This document shows positions 1 through 7,606 of a DNA stretch of 17,137 nt, piece by piece. The first letter of the stretch is position 1, and every line of letters starts with the position of its first letter. The DNA is from KBS-96 sp049585195 (GTDB lineage: Bacteria; Acidobacteriota; Terriglobia; Bryobacterales; Bryobacteraceae): positions 1 through 17,137 of the forward strand of contig JBAUZG010000163.1 in assembly GCA_049585195.1 (NCBI GenBank), read 5' to 3'. The position numbers and the translations under genes were made by a program. The notes under the pieces are model-generated. The model saw only the letters and a list, made by a program, of their open reading frames with translations, made no database searches and was not told the DNA's origin.

Positions 1-1823
1 AAGGCCACGCCCATTGCGGTTCCTTTCGGCAACGTTCGCTTGCCCCAGCCGGATCTTTCGGCCACTTGCTGGAGCACGGCTCGCATACGCGCCACGTCGT
101 ACGTTTGATGAGTCCGATCCTGGCCCACCCCATTCGCCGTCGGCTTTGCCCCTTCGTGAACAAGTTGATGTCCGGGCTCGCCCAGCAATTCGAGGCGGAA
201 CTGCACCGGGTCCTTGCCCGCAGCATGAGCCAGTTCGTCGATAAACGACTGCATCACGAAAGACTGCGAATTGGCGCCAGGAGCGCGAAGCGCACCCGTT
301 TTCAGCGTCAACTGCATCACGGAGGAATACATACCGAAGTTCGGTACAAAACCGGCAGGAAATTCGCCCGGCTGAATCTGCGCCGAGGAAGCAAATTTCT
401 CTCCGTCTCCGTAGCTGACAAAGTGATTGCTCCAGGCGACGATCTTACCCGAGGAGTCGATTCCGCCCTTCAGAAAGTGGAATCCGCCGGGACGATAATA
501 GTCGTGCGTCATATCGTCCTCGCGCGTCCAGAGCAGCTTCACGGGAACGCCAGTGGTCTTGGCGATCCACGCCGCTTCGGCCATGGAATCGTTATACAGG
601 CCGCGGCCAAACGACCCGCCGGCTCGCAGCATGTGAACGGTAATATCGTCTTCCGAAATGCCCAGCGTTTTCGCCACAAGTTGCCGGCCCCGCGCCGGCT
701 GTTGCGTGGTGCTCCAGATATCGACTTTGCCGTCGTGGAGATGGGCGCTGCAGTTTCGCGGTTCAAGCGGCGCGTGAGAGATGAACGGGTACGAGTACGC
801 CGCCTCAATCGTTTTCGCAGCGCTTTTGAGGGCGGCATCGACATCGCCGTCGTTCCTCAGCGTTCGGGACGGTGGCTGCTTCGAGAGCTCTTGAGCGCGT
901 CTCGCGAACTCCGCCGAGCTTTGCTGCGCGCCAGGACCAAAGTCCCACTTCACTTGAAGCTTTTTGCGGGCCGACTCCGCTTGCCACCAGCTATCGGCGA
1001 CAATCGCGACACCCGGCTCGAGGCCGGGCTCGCCCGCGATCACCGGCGCAAGCTGCACTTGTCCCTCAACCACAAAGGCGTACCGGACACCTGGCATGCG
1101 CTTTATTTCGTCGAGATTGGCGGATACTACTTTGCCGCCGAACACCGGGCACTTGGCAAAGACGGCATACAGCATGCCCGGCATGGTGAAATCGATTCCG
1201 AAAATCGGCTTACCGACGGTGATATCGGGAACATCGACGCCCATAGTCCGTTGGCCGATGATCTTGAAATCGTTTCCGTCTTTCAGCTTGAGAGTCTTGA
1301 GATCGGGCACGGGCATGGCCGCGGCCTTCGCGGCAAGTTCCCCGTAGCCCAGCGAGCGGTCGGTCGAACGATGGTATACGCGGCCATTTTCGGCATAGCA
1401 TTCCGATTCCGGAACACCCCACGTTTGCGCGGCCGCCGCGATCAGCATTTGCCGGAACGCCGCTCCAACCTGGCGCATCGGAATCCAGTTGTTCGAAGCG
1501 GCCCGGCTACCGCCGGTGGTCTGCAAGCCGTATTTTTTTGTGTCGAGATCCGCCTGCTCGACCTTTACCGATTTCCAATCGACATCGAGCTCTTCGGCAA
1601 CCAGCATGGGCAGCATGTTCTTGACTCCCTGCCCGCTTTCCGGATTCCTCGCGACAACCGTTACGGTTCCGTCAGGCGCGATGGAGACAAATGCTTTGCA
1701 ATCGAAGGGCGGCGGTGGCGGCGGACCCTGTCCCAGAGCTTTTTCCTGGACATAAAGGCCGAGCAACATGCCTCCACCCGATAGCGTGGTGGCTTGAAGG
1801 AATGAACGGCGGGTGAGACGCAT
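1..1823 (-). CDS. Molybdopterin-binding subunit of an IorB-like molybdenum hydroxylase (3' end outside window)
   Basis: Large catalytic subunit of a xanthine dehydrogenase/isoquinoline 1-oxidoreductase family enzyme, which hydroxylates aldehydes or N-heterocycles using molybdenum cofactor and passes electrons to the [2Fe-2S] subunit encoded just upstream. The frame is open from the ATG at 1823 to the left edge (607 codons); family members run to roughly 720-750 residues, so the C-terminus, including the usual catalytic Glu region, is missing only because the window ends. The N-terminus reads MRLTRRSFLQ, a twin-arginine signal, so the complex is probably exported folded. Visible motifs are GGSFGR (about 402-407, where the family has GGGFGRR) and LRAPG (about 512-516). 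The start follows an AAGGAGG inside the end of the upstream gene, three bases after its stop, so translation is probably coupled. The substrate cannot be told from sequence. Confidence 0.88.
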   Translation of the reverse strand, partial: MRLTRRSFLQATTLSGGGMLLGLYVQEKALGQGPPPPPPFDCKAFVSIAPDGTVTVVARNPESGQGVKNMLPMLVAEELDVDWKSVKVEQADLDTKKYGLQTTGGSRAASNNWIPMRQVGAAFRQMLIAAAAQTWGVPESECYAENGRVYHRSTDRSLGYGELAAKAAAMPVPDLKTLKLKDGNDFKIIGQRTMGVDVPDITVGKPIFGIDFTMPGMLYAVFAKCPVFGGKVVSANLDEIKRMPGVRYAFVVEGQVQLAPVIAGEPGLEPGVAIVADSWWQAESARKKLQVKWDFGPGAQQSSAEFARRAQELSKQPPSRTLRNDGDVDAALKSAAKTIEAAYSYPFISHAPLEPRNCSAHLHDGKVDIWSTTQQPARGRQLVAKTLGISEDDITVHMLRAGGSFGRGLYNDSMAEAAWIAKTTGVPVKLLWTREDDMTHDYYRPGGFHFLKGGIDSSGKIVAWSNHFVSYGDGEKFASSAQIQPGEFPAGFVPNFGMYSSVMQLTLKTGALRAPGANSQSFVMQSFIDELAHAAGKDPVQFRLELLGEPGHQLVHEGAKPTANGVGQDRTHQTYDVARMRAVLQQVAERSGWGKRTLPKGTAMGVA

Positions 1824-1826
1824 GGC

Positions 1827-2342
1827 TTATAAACCTCCTTCCTGTCCGGCTACGCCGAAAACAGTCGCCTCGGCGCTTGTCCGCTTAGCGGGCATTCCGG
1901 CTGCTTTGTGTATCGCTTCTCTGACCCGCAGGTATGTTCCGCAGCGGCACAGATTGCCGTTCATCGCTGAATCGATTTGCTCGTCGGTCGGCTTAGGGTG
2001 CTTGGCGAGCAACGCAGCGGCCGACATGATCTGGCCGGCCTGGCAGTAGCCGCACTGAGGAACATCGATCTCGCGCCAGGCAATCTGCAGCGGATGCGAT
2101 CCATCTTTCGATAGTCCTTCAATAGTGGTGATATGCGCGTTCGCCGCGCTTGAAACAGGGGTAACGCAAGACCGGATGGGTTGACCGGCAACATGCACCG
2201 TGCAGGCGCCGCACTGGCCGATTCCGCAACCGTATTTGGTCCCGTGAAGATTCAGGGCATCCCGAATCACCCACAACAGCGGAGTGTCGGGAGCAACGTC
2301 GGCGGTTCTGGACCGCCCGTTAACAGTGAGGGTGATGGCCAT
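1827..2342 (-). CDS. [2Fe-2S] subunit of the IorAB-like molybdenum hydroxylase
   Basis: Electron-transfer subunit (171 aa) carrying two [2Fe-2S] clusters, the usual partner of the molybdopterin subunit encoded directly downstream. The N-terminal plant-ferredoxin-type cluster uses C39, C44, C47 and C59 (YGCGIGQCGAC and RSC). The C-terminal helical domain has C97, C100, C132 and C134 (CGYC and CRCG). Length and cysteine spacing are normal for IorA, CoxS and similar subunits. No signal peptide is seen, so it would be carried out of the cell by the Tat signal of its partner, as known for related periplasmic enzymes (inference). Its last codons contain the ribosome-binding site of the next gene. 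No FAD subunit gene lies alongside, which fits the two-subunit IorAB type that passes electrons to a cytochrome or quinone acceptor rather than NAD. Confidence 0.92.
   Translation of the reverse strand: MAITLTVNGRSRTADVAPDTPLLWVIRDALNLHGTKYGCGIGQCGACTVHVAGQPIRSCVTPVSSAANAHITTIEGLSKDGSHPLQIAWREIDVPQCGYCQAGQIMSAAALLAKHPKPTDEQIDSAMNGNLCRCGTYLRVREAIHKAAGMPAKRTSAEATVFGVAGQEGGL
1831..1837 (-). promoter_or_regulatory. Shine-Dalgarno of the molybdopterin subunit, inside the preceding gene
   Basis: On the minus strand AAGGAGG precedes TTTATAAGCC and then ATG at 1823. It forms the Gln-Glu-Gly-Gly codons at the end of the [2Fe-2S] subunit gene. The strong match and short distance fix the downstream start and imply translational coupling of the two subunits. 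Confidence 0.7.
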
Positions 2343-2559
2343 ATTAATTCCACATTAAGCCTATCGAATGGGGCTGGCAATGACACAAATTTCGGGGCCC
2401 TTGGGAGCCGGACAGGGGCGAATGGCCCCAACCGAGGCGACGAACATACTATGGCCCCGGTCCGCGACGTTGAAACGGAGCGGGAAACGTGAGCGCCCCA
2501 ACAGGCAGGGCGAAATGTCGTATAGGCCGCAAAGTCCGGAGGCGGTAAGAGGGCGCCGC

Positions 2560-2588
2560 TTGACGCGAGGTATGGCTCGCGATATATA
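2560..2588 (+). promoter_or_regulatory. Possible sigma70-type promoter before the ABC permease
   Basis: TTGACG (2560-2565), a 17-base spacer, then TATATA (2583-2588). It lies in the 262-base divergent gap (2343-2604), which otherwise shows nothing I can assign. Transcription would start around 2595, only about ten bases before the ATG at 2605, leaving no room for a Shine-Dalgarno. None is visible there, so the mRNA could be near-leaderless. The match is by eye only. Confidence 0.35.
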
Positions 2589-2604
2589 TCGAACACTACA
2601 TACT

Positions 2605-5175
2605 ATGCGCGCTTTCCGTCTTTTGGCTCGGCATTTGGCCGAGCTGCGGCAGGACGTTCGCTACGGCGTTCGGATGCTGGCGAAATCTCCCGGTTTCACA
2701 GCGGTTGCGGTGATTTCCGTTAGCCTGGGCATCTGCATCGCCACCTGCGCCTATAGCGAGTTGCACGGCCTTGTTTTGCGCGATCTTCCCCGCGTTTCGA
2801 AACCCGATGAATTGGTGGCGCTCCAGATGCCAACCTCCTATCAGGCTTACAAGCGCTATCGCGGCCAGACGGATATTTTCTCTTCGACGTTCGCTTATGT
2901 AGCTCCCGTACCCTTTGCCATCGCGCTCGGCGAGCGAACGGAACGAACCTGGGGACATTTGGTGACGCCTTCCTATTTTTTGACATTAGGCGTGCGCCCG
3001 GCATTCGGCCGCTTCTTCGACAAAGAAGAAGATGAACACGACGCAACGCCGGCCGTAGTCGTGAGCTACCGCTTCTGGCAAATTCATCTCGGGTCCGATC
3101 CGCGAGCGATTGGCAAGACGCTGCGCATAAACGGACATCGGTGCACGGTAATCGGCGTGGCAACAGATAAATTTCTGGGCGCGTCGCCCGTGATTTTCGT
3201 CGCCGATCTGTGGATGCCGATGTTGGCAGGCGAGCGCATCGCGCCGGAGCTAGCCGGCAACGCGCTCGAGAGGCGCGACTCGACAATCTTCCGCGTCGTG
3301 GGGCGGCTACGACCGGGTATTGCAGAGGGTCAAGCCGAGGCGCAGCTAGATTCGGTAGCTCGAGAAATGGAGCGTGACTATGGCGATGTGAATAGAAACA
3401 GGAATGAACGGCGGGTCCTGCTGGTGAGCGGAGGCAAAGAGATGCCGCTTCGTAAACAGGACGTTCCGATCTTCACGGAATTCTTCACCGTATTGGGCGG
3501 TCTGCTGCTGCTGATCGCGTGCGCAAACGTCGCGAACATGATGCTGGCGCGCGCCGCGGACCGCCGCAGAGAGATTGCCGTTCGCCTGTCAGTCGGCGCG
3601 AGCCGTGCACGTCTCATTCGTCAATTGCTGACCGAAAGCGTGCTGATTTCCTCCGGCGCGGGCCTTCTCGCGTTCCTGCTCTCGATGTGGATCATGCGTG
3701 GAGCTTCCCGAATCAGAATGCCTTATCCAATTCCGGTCAGCTTCGACCTTACGCCCGATTGGCGAGCGTTTCTTTTCACACTCGCACTGATGGTATGCGC
3801 CGGACTGGCTTTTGGTCTCGTACCGGCATGGCAGGCGACTGGAACCGATCTTGCTTTCGCACTAAAAGAGGGCGGGCTTGTGCAGTTTCGCAGGTTCCGC
3901 CGATTGAGCCTTCGAAATGTACTGATGCTTGGTCAAATGGCGGCATCGATGACTTTGTTGCTGATGACTGGCTACCTGGCGCTCGGCTCTCAATCGACTT
4001 TGGGAATCGATCCGGGATTCAACCCCAGAAATCTGTACCTGATGTCGCTCGATCCCATTCGCGACGGTTACTCTAGCGACCGAGCGGCGGCTTTCTTCGA
4101 TAAGCTCTTGGACCGTGTGAAACCGCTGTCTGGCATTACTGCCGCCTGTCTGACCGATTCCGTGCCCGCCGCGGTGAATGGAAACGGAAGCGTGACGTTT
4201 TCTACCGCTGGCAAGGATGCGTCGGACCCGCGATCTATACACAGCGCGCAAAAATTTGTCGTGGGCAAAGATTACTTCGCAACAACAGGCATTTCGATCC
4301 TGACAGGGCGCAGCTTCCGGAAGGAAGACGAAGAGGGCGGCACAATGCCAGTGATTCTAAGCCAAGCGTTTGTGCGCGAGTTCTCGAATGGAGAGAACAT
4401 ACTAGGCCAGCACATCGAGTTGGGCAACGGTGAAATCGACCCAGGAAAAGGCGTATGGCCGGGCGCGTTCGATTATCGCGTCGAAGCTCCAAGCAATAGA
4501 CGGCAGATCGTTGAAGTAGTAGGCGTGGCCAAGGATGTAGCCGAGGGTTTCGGAGTTCAGAAGCCGCCGCCTACAATCTATTTTCCGCTGCGCCCGGCGG
4601 ATTACAGCCGCCCGTCGCTCGGAGGCATCACTCTTATGGTCCGCACAATGCCAGGCGTTGACGCGATCGGAGAGGTTCGCCGCGAAGTCGCGGCAATCGA
4701 TTCCCGGCTGACGGTGTTCAACGCCCGCAGCATGGTGGAACAGATCGGTGACACCTTGTTCGCGGTGCGGGCGGGCGTCTGGACATACGGCATCATCGGC
4801 ATAGTTGGCTTGATTCTGGCGTCGGTTGGATTGGCGGGTGTCACAGCCTATTCGGTTGCGCGGCGCGGCCGCGAAATCGGCATCCGTATGGCGATGGGCG
4901 CTCAGAAGGCTCAGGTGATGCGGCTGATTATGAAGGAAGGCGTGGTTCTGACACTGGCGGGCTCGGTCATCGGACTCGCCATGGCGTGGGTTGGAACGCG
5001 TGCATTGGGCGCGGTTTTCTCTTCAGTGGCTCAATCGAGCACTCTGAACTCCTATGGCACGTTGTTTCTCGCCGCAGCCCCGGTACTGCTCGCCATGCTC
5101 GCGCTTACGGCTTGTTATCTGCCCGCCCGTAAATCCACTCGCATCGATCCGGCCGTTGTGTTGCGCCAGGAATAG
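2605..5175 (+). CDS. MacB/FtsX-type ABC transporter permease, ATPase-less, two-repeat (ADOP-like)
   Basis: Membrane protein of 856 aa from the chosen start. It has an N-terminal segment DVRYGVRMLAKSPGFTAVAV leading into TM1 (about 31-55), a MacB-like periplasmic domain (about 58-250), an FtsX domain with three TM segments (about 290-410, including RRREIAVRLSVGASRARLIRQ), a second MacB-like domain (about 440-700) and a second FtsX domain (about 725-850, REIGIRMAMGAQKAQVMRLI). This layout and length match permeases greatly expanded in Acidobacteriota. There is no Walker motif, so an ATPase encoded elsewhere must power it. Such proteins are thought to act in mechanotransmission or efflux rather than uptake; the substrate is unknown. 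The frame stays open upstream to an ATG at 2368, but those 79 residues look non-coding, so I start at MRAFRLL (2605); ATG 2572 is an alternative. It is divergent from the molybdenum hydroxylase operon. Confidence 0.88.
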   Translation: MRAFRLLARHLAELRQDVRYGVRMLAKSPGFTAVAVISVSLGICIATCAYSELHGLVLRDLPRVSKPDELVALQMPTSYQAYKRYRGQTDIFSSTFAYVAPVPFAIALGERTERTWGHLVTPSYFLTLGVRPAFGRFFDKEEDEHDATPAVVVSYRFWQIHLGSDPRAIGKTLRINGHRCTVIGVATDKFLGASPVIFVADLWMPMLAGERIAPELAGNALERRDSTIFRVVGRLRPGIAEGQAEAQLDSVAREMERDYGDVNRNRNERRVLLVSGGKEMPLRKQDVPIFTEFFTVLGGLLLLIACANVANMMLARAADRRREIAVRLSVGASRARLIRQLLTESVLISSGAGLLAFLLSMWIMRGASRIRMPYPIPVSFDLTPDWRAFLFTLALMVCAGLAFGLVPAWQATGTDLAFALKEGGLVQFRRFRRLSLRNVLMLGQMAASMTLLLMTGYLALGSQSTLGIDPGFNPRNLYLMSLDPIRDGYSSDRAAAFFDKLLDRVKPLSGITAACLTDSVPAAVNGNGSVTFSTAGKDASDPRSIHSAQKFVVGKDYFATTGISILTGRSFRKEDEEGGTMPVILSQAFVREFSNGENILGQHIELGNGEIDPGKGVWPGAFDYRVEAPSNRRQIVEVVGVAKDVAEGFGVQKPPPTIYFPLRPADYSRPSLGGITLMVRTMPGVDAIGEVRREVAAIDSRLTVFNARSMVEQIGDTLFAVRAGVWTYGIIGIVGLILASVGLAGVTAYSVARRGREIGIRMAMGAQKAQVMRLIMKEGVVLTLAGSVIGLAMAWVGTRALGAVFSSVAQSSTLNSYGTLFLAAAPVLLAMLALTACYLPARKSTRIDPAVVLRQE

Positions 5176-5208
5176 CCAAGAACCATCTCCGACTCACCCC
5201 GCTTGGCA

Positions 5209-5232
5209 TAGAATTCTGGAAGACAAATTCTA
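5209..5232 (+). promoter_or_regulatory. Inverted repeat immediately before the mannonate dehydratase ribosome-binding site
   Basis: Perfect 7-bp arms TAGAATT (5209-5215) and AATTCTA (5226-5232) flank a 10-base spacer. The right arm touches the ribosome-binding site of the next gene. It could be an operator for a dimeric regulator or a weak RNA hairpin affecting translation start. No known regulator site is recognised. Confidence 0.4.
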
Positions 5233-5240
5233 GAAAGGAG
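5232..5240 (+). promoter_or_regulatory. Shine-Dalgarno deciding a GTG start
   Basis: AGAAAGGAG ends nine bases before GTG at 5250. No ATG lies in frame nearby, and translation from GTG gives an intact Tat signal, so this site settles the start. A near-identical TAGAAAGGAG precedes the split dehydrogenase gene at 16825-16834. Confidence 0.7.
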
Positions 5241-5249
5241 CGCCACACG

Positions 5250-6377
5250 GTGAATGCCAACTGGTCGCGAAGGAGTTTGATTAAAGGCATCGCCTCAACC
5301 GCATGTTTTCCGGCGCTTGCAACGGAGGCGCAGGCGGCTCAATACGTCTCTCACCGCGGAATGCCGGAAGAAGGCCCCAACACGCCGAAACTCGCCGCGC
5401 CAATCAACGGCCGCGATATCACAGACGAGGCCATGCGGCGCGTGAAGCAGATTGGCGTCGATCACGTATTGATGGGCGGTCCACGAATGCCTTGGACCGT
5501 CGAGCAGCTGCAGCCGATCGTAGACAAGCTGAAAACCGGCGGCCTTGCGCTAGGCAACATGATGATCGCCGGCTTCCCCAATACAATTTATGGACGCCCC
5601 GGCCGCGACACAGAGATTGAACAATTTAATCAATCAGTCGAAGCCGCAGGAAAGGTTGGATTGCCAGTTGTCGAGTACAATTTCTATGCGCATCGCGCGA
5701 TCGAAGGGTATTACGAAGAAACCGGACGCGGCGGTGCGGGCCTCACCGCCGCGTCTTACGACCGCGTGAAAGACCTGCCGCCATTGCCGCAGGAAGGCGT
5801 CCACAATCTCGATGAAATGTGGAATAACATCACTTACTTTCTAAAGGCCGTTGTACCCGTCGCGGAAAAGTCGAATGTTCGTTTAGCGCTGCACCCGAAC
5901 GACCCGCCATTCCCGCTGAGCAGGGGCTCGCAACAAATCATGGCGACGGTGGAAGGCTGGAAACACTTGATAAGCATTGTGAACAGCCCCGCAAACGGCA
6001 TTACGTGGGATTGCGGCGTAACGCGCGAAATGGGTCACGATCCGGTCGAGGTATGCCAGTATTTCGGATCGCGAGATCGCATCAACCATGTCCACTATCG
6101 CAATGTGCGTGTGCGCAAGCCGTACGAAGATTACACCGAAGTGTTCATCGACGAAGGCGAGAACGATATGTTCGCCGTCATGCGAGAACTAGTCAAGGTG
6201 AAATACACACGCCTGATTTATCCAGAGCACGAACGGGCGCTCGATGTTGATCGAGAGCGTGGAATTCACAATCAATATCCGGGCGGAGGCGGCTACACGG
6301 GAATGGTTTACGACATCGCCTACGCTCGGGCCATGCTGCAGGCTTCATTATTACTCGAGCGATCGGCACGGACATGA
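5250..6377 (+). CDS. uxuA: Mannonate dehydratase-like TIM-barrel protein with Tat signal
   Basis: Probable D-mannonate dehydratase (EC 4.2.1.8), which converts D-mannonate to 2-keto-3-deoxygluconate in glucuronate catabolism using a divalent metal. The 375-aa protein fits the family (E. coli UxuA is about 394). Conserved-looking pieces are LHPNDPPFP (about 213-222), ITWDCGVTREMG (251-262), INHVHYRNVR (278-287), FIDEGENDM (299-307) and YPEHER (324-329). They supply the His/Asp/Glu/Cys expected of a xylose-isomerase-like barrel with a UxuA-type metal site. Unlike the cytoplasmic enterobacterial enzyme it starts with SRRSLIKGIAS and a small-residue stretch ending AQA (about 28), a twin-arginine export signal, so it may act in the periplasm. 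The start is GTG with a strong ribosome-binding site. Alternative: another sugar isomerase or dehydratase of the same fold. It may be co-transcribed with the permease, 74 bases upstream. Confidence 0.72.
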   Translation: MNANWSRRSLIKGIASTACFPALATEAQAAQYVSHRGMPEEGPNTPKLAAPINGRDITDEAMRRVKQIGVDHVLMGGPRMPWTVEQLQPIVDKLKTGGLALGNMMIAGFPNTIYGRPGRDTEIEQFNQSVEAAGKVGLPVVEYNFYAHRAIEGYYEETGRGGAGLTAASYDRVKDLPPLPQEGVHNLDEMWNNITYFLKAVVPVAEKSNVRLALHPNDPPFPLSRGSQQIMATVEGWKHLISIVNSPANGITWDCGVTREMGHDPVEVCQYFGSRDRINHVHYRNVRVRKPYEDYTEVFIDEGENDMFAVMRELVKVKYTRLIYPEHERALDVDRERGIHNQYPGGGGYTGMVYDIAYARAMLQASLLLERSART

Positions 6378-6379
6378 TT

Positions 6380-6403
6380 CGCCACAGATAATTTCTGGTG
6401 GCG
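6380..6403. terminator. Hairpin between convergent genes, possible two-way terminator
   Basis: CGCCAC (6380-6385) pairs with GTGGCG (6398-6403). AGA/TCT extend the stem across a one-base bulge to a TAATT loop. It fills almost all of the 33-base gap between two stop codons facing each other. It lacks a clear T-run on either side, so intrinsic termination is plausible but not certain. Confidence 0.5.
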
Positions 6404-6410
6404 TGCCGCC

Positions 6411-7514
6411 TTAATAGCGCCGGACTGCGCCCGGCAATTCACCGGCTTGTTTCTCGCTGACTTCCGCTCTTCGTGACATCTCATGGATTACATCACGGAT
6501 CACGCTCAGCGCAGTCTCTACATCAGCGTGCGAGATGTCCAGATAGAATACCGCGCGCACACTATCGAAGCCGGACGGAAGCATGTGCACACCCTTCTTG
6601 AAAGCTTCGTCCACGAACGTCCCGGCCGATAATCCCCGTAAACGGAACCGGACGATGTTGGTTTCCACGCTCTTAGGGTCAAGATCAATTTCGGCGAGCT
6701 CTGCGAGTCCTTCCGCAAAACGCCGGGCATTGCTGTGCGTCTCATGCAACCGCTCACGGTGGTGGATCAGGGCATGTAGCGCTCCAGCCGCGATGATGCC
6801 GGCCTGACGGAAGCCTCCGCCGAATTGCTGCTTGAAACGCCGCGCTCTGGCTATCAACTCCTTGCCGCCAGCGAGACAGGAGCCTACTGGCGCTCCGAGC
6901 GCTTTCGAGAAGCACACACTTACCGTATCGAACGGTCTTGCATAATCCGCCTCCGGAATGCCGCTCACCACAGTCGCATGCCAAAGCCGCGCACCGTCCA
7001 GGTGCAGCGCAAGTTTATGCTTCCGCGCAGCGGCGGCGACCGATTGAATCGACTCGAGAGGCCAGATCGAGCCTCCCCCGAGATTGTGAGTGTTCTCCAC
7101 GCACAAGAGCTTAATCGGCTGAGCTACGGTAGCCGGTAAGAACGGATGACGCTGGCCTATGGCCGCATCAACATGTTGGGCAGTGAAGATCCCGCGGATT
7201 CCAGGCAGCAGCCGCGGCAGGATTCCCGAAAGCGAGGCGGGCGCTCCACCTTCCAGAAGATAGACGTGGGCGTTCTGATCGAAGAGAACAGCGTCGCCAG
7301 GCTCTGTATGAACGCGAATCGCAACCTGATTCGTCATCGTGCCGGTTGGCATGTAGACTGCATCGTCTTTCCCTAAAATCTCAGCGGTCTTTTGCTCCAA
7401 CCTCCTAACCGTTGGGTCGTCATGATAAACATCGTCCCCAACGTCGGCTTTGGCGATCGCCTCACGCATGGCGGGCGTGGGGAGACTACAGGTATCACTG
7501 CGTAAATCGATCAT
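6411..7514 (-). CDS. ltaE: Low-specificity L-threonine aldolase
   Basis: PLP enzyme of fold type I that cleaves L-threonine and allo-threonine to glycine and acetaldehyde. The 367-aa product has the family opening MIDLRSDTCSLPTPAMREAI, GDDVYHDDPTVRRLE (about 26-40), the cofactor-stacking His83, HLDGARLW (171-178, Asp for the pyridine nitrogen) and the Schiff-base Lys204 in SVCFSKALGAPVGS. Length is slightly above the usual 330-350 because of a charged tail. An in-frame ATG five codons earlier (7529) overlaps the likely ribosome-binding site GAGG (7524-7527). The second ATG, nine bases after that site and matching the family N-terminus, is preferred. The gene is divergent from the Hsp70-like gene with a gap under 100 bases and converges on the mannonate dehydratase gene. 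Confidence 0.9.
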   Translation of the reverse strand: MIDLRSDTCSLPTPAMREAIAKADVGDDVYHDDPTVRRLEQKTAEILGKDDAVYMPTGTMTNQVAIRVHTEPGDAVLFDQNAHVYLLEGGAPASLSGILPRLLPGIRGIFTAQHVDAAIGQRHPFLPATVAQPIKLLCVENTHNLGGGSIWPLESIQSVAAAARKHKLALHLDGARLWHATVVSGIPEADYARPFDTVSVCFSKALGAPVGSCLAGGKELIARARRFKQQFGGGFRQAGIIAAGALHALIHHRERLHETHSNARRFAEGLAELAEIDLDPKSVETNIVRFRLRGLSAGTFVDEAFKKGVHMLPSGFDSVRAVFYLDISHADVETALSVIRDVIHEMSRRAEVSEKQAGELPGAVRRY

Positions 7515-7606
7515 GGCGTTAAACCTCATATTACTTACTGGCTTCGTTTTCTACTAAGTCGCAGGACGTTTGTAAGAGAAACGGTAGCCTCTGTCATCCT
7601 GAAGAA

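Noticed and set aside
66..1784. 572-codon open frame on the plus strand
   Set aside because: It is antisense to the molybdopterin subunit, whose minus-strand frame shows clear family motifs and a Tat signal. The plus-strand product is Arg/His-rich with no domain.
2368..2604. 79-codon N-terminal extension of the ABC permease
   Set aside because: The composition is unlike the rest, no ribosome-binding site fits, and known permeases of this type begin near the DVRYGVRM segment.
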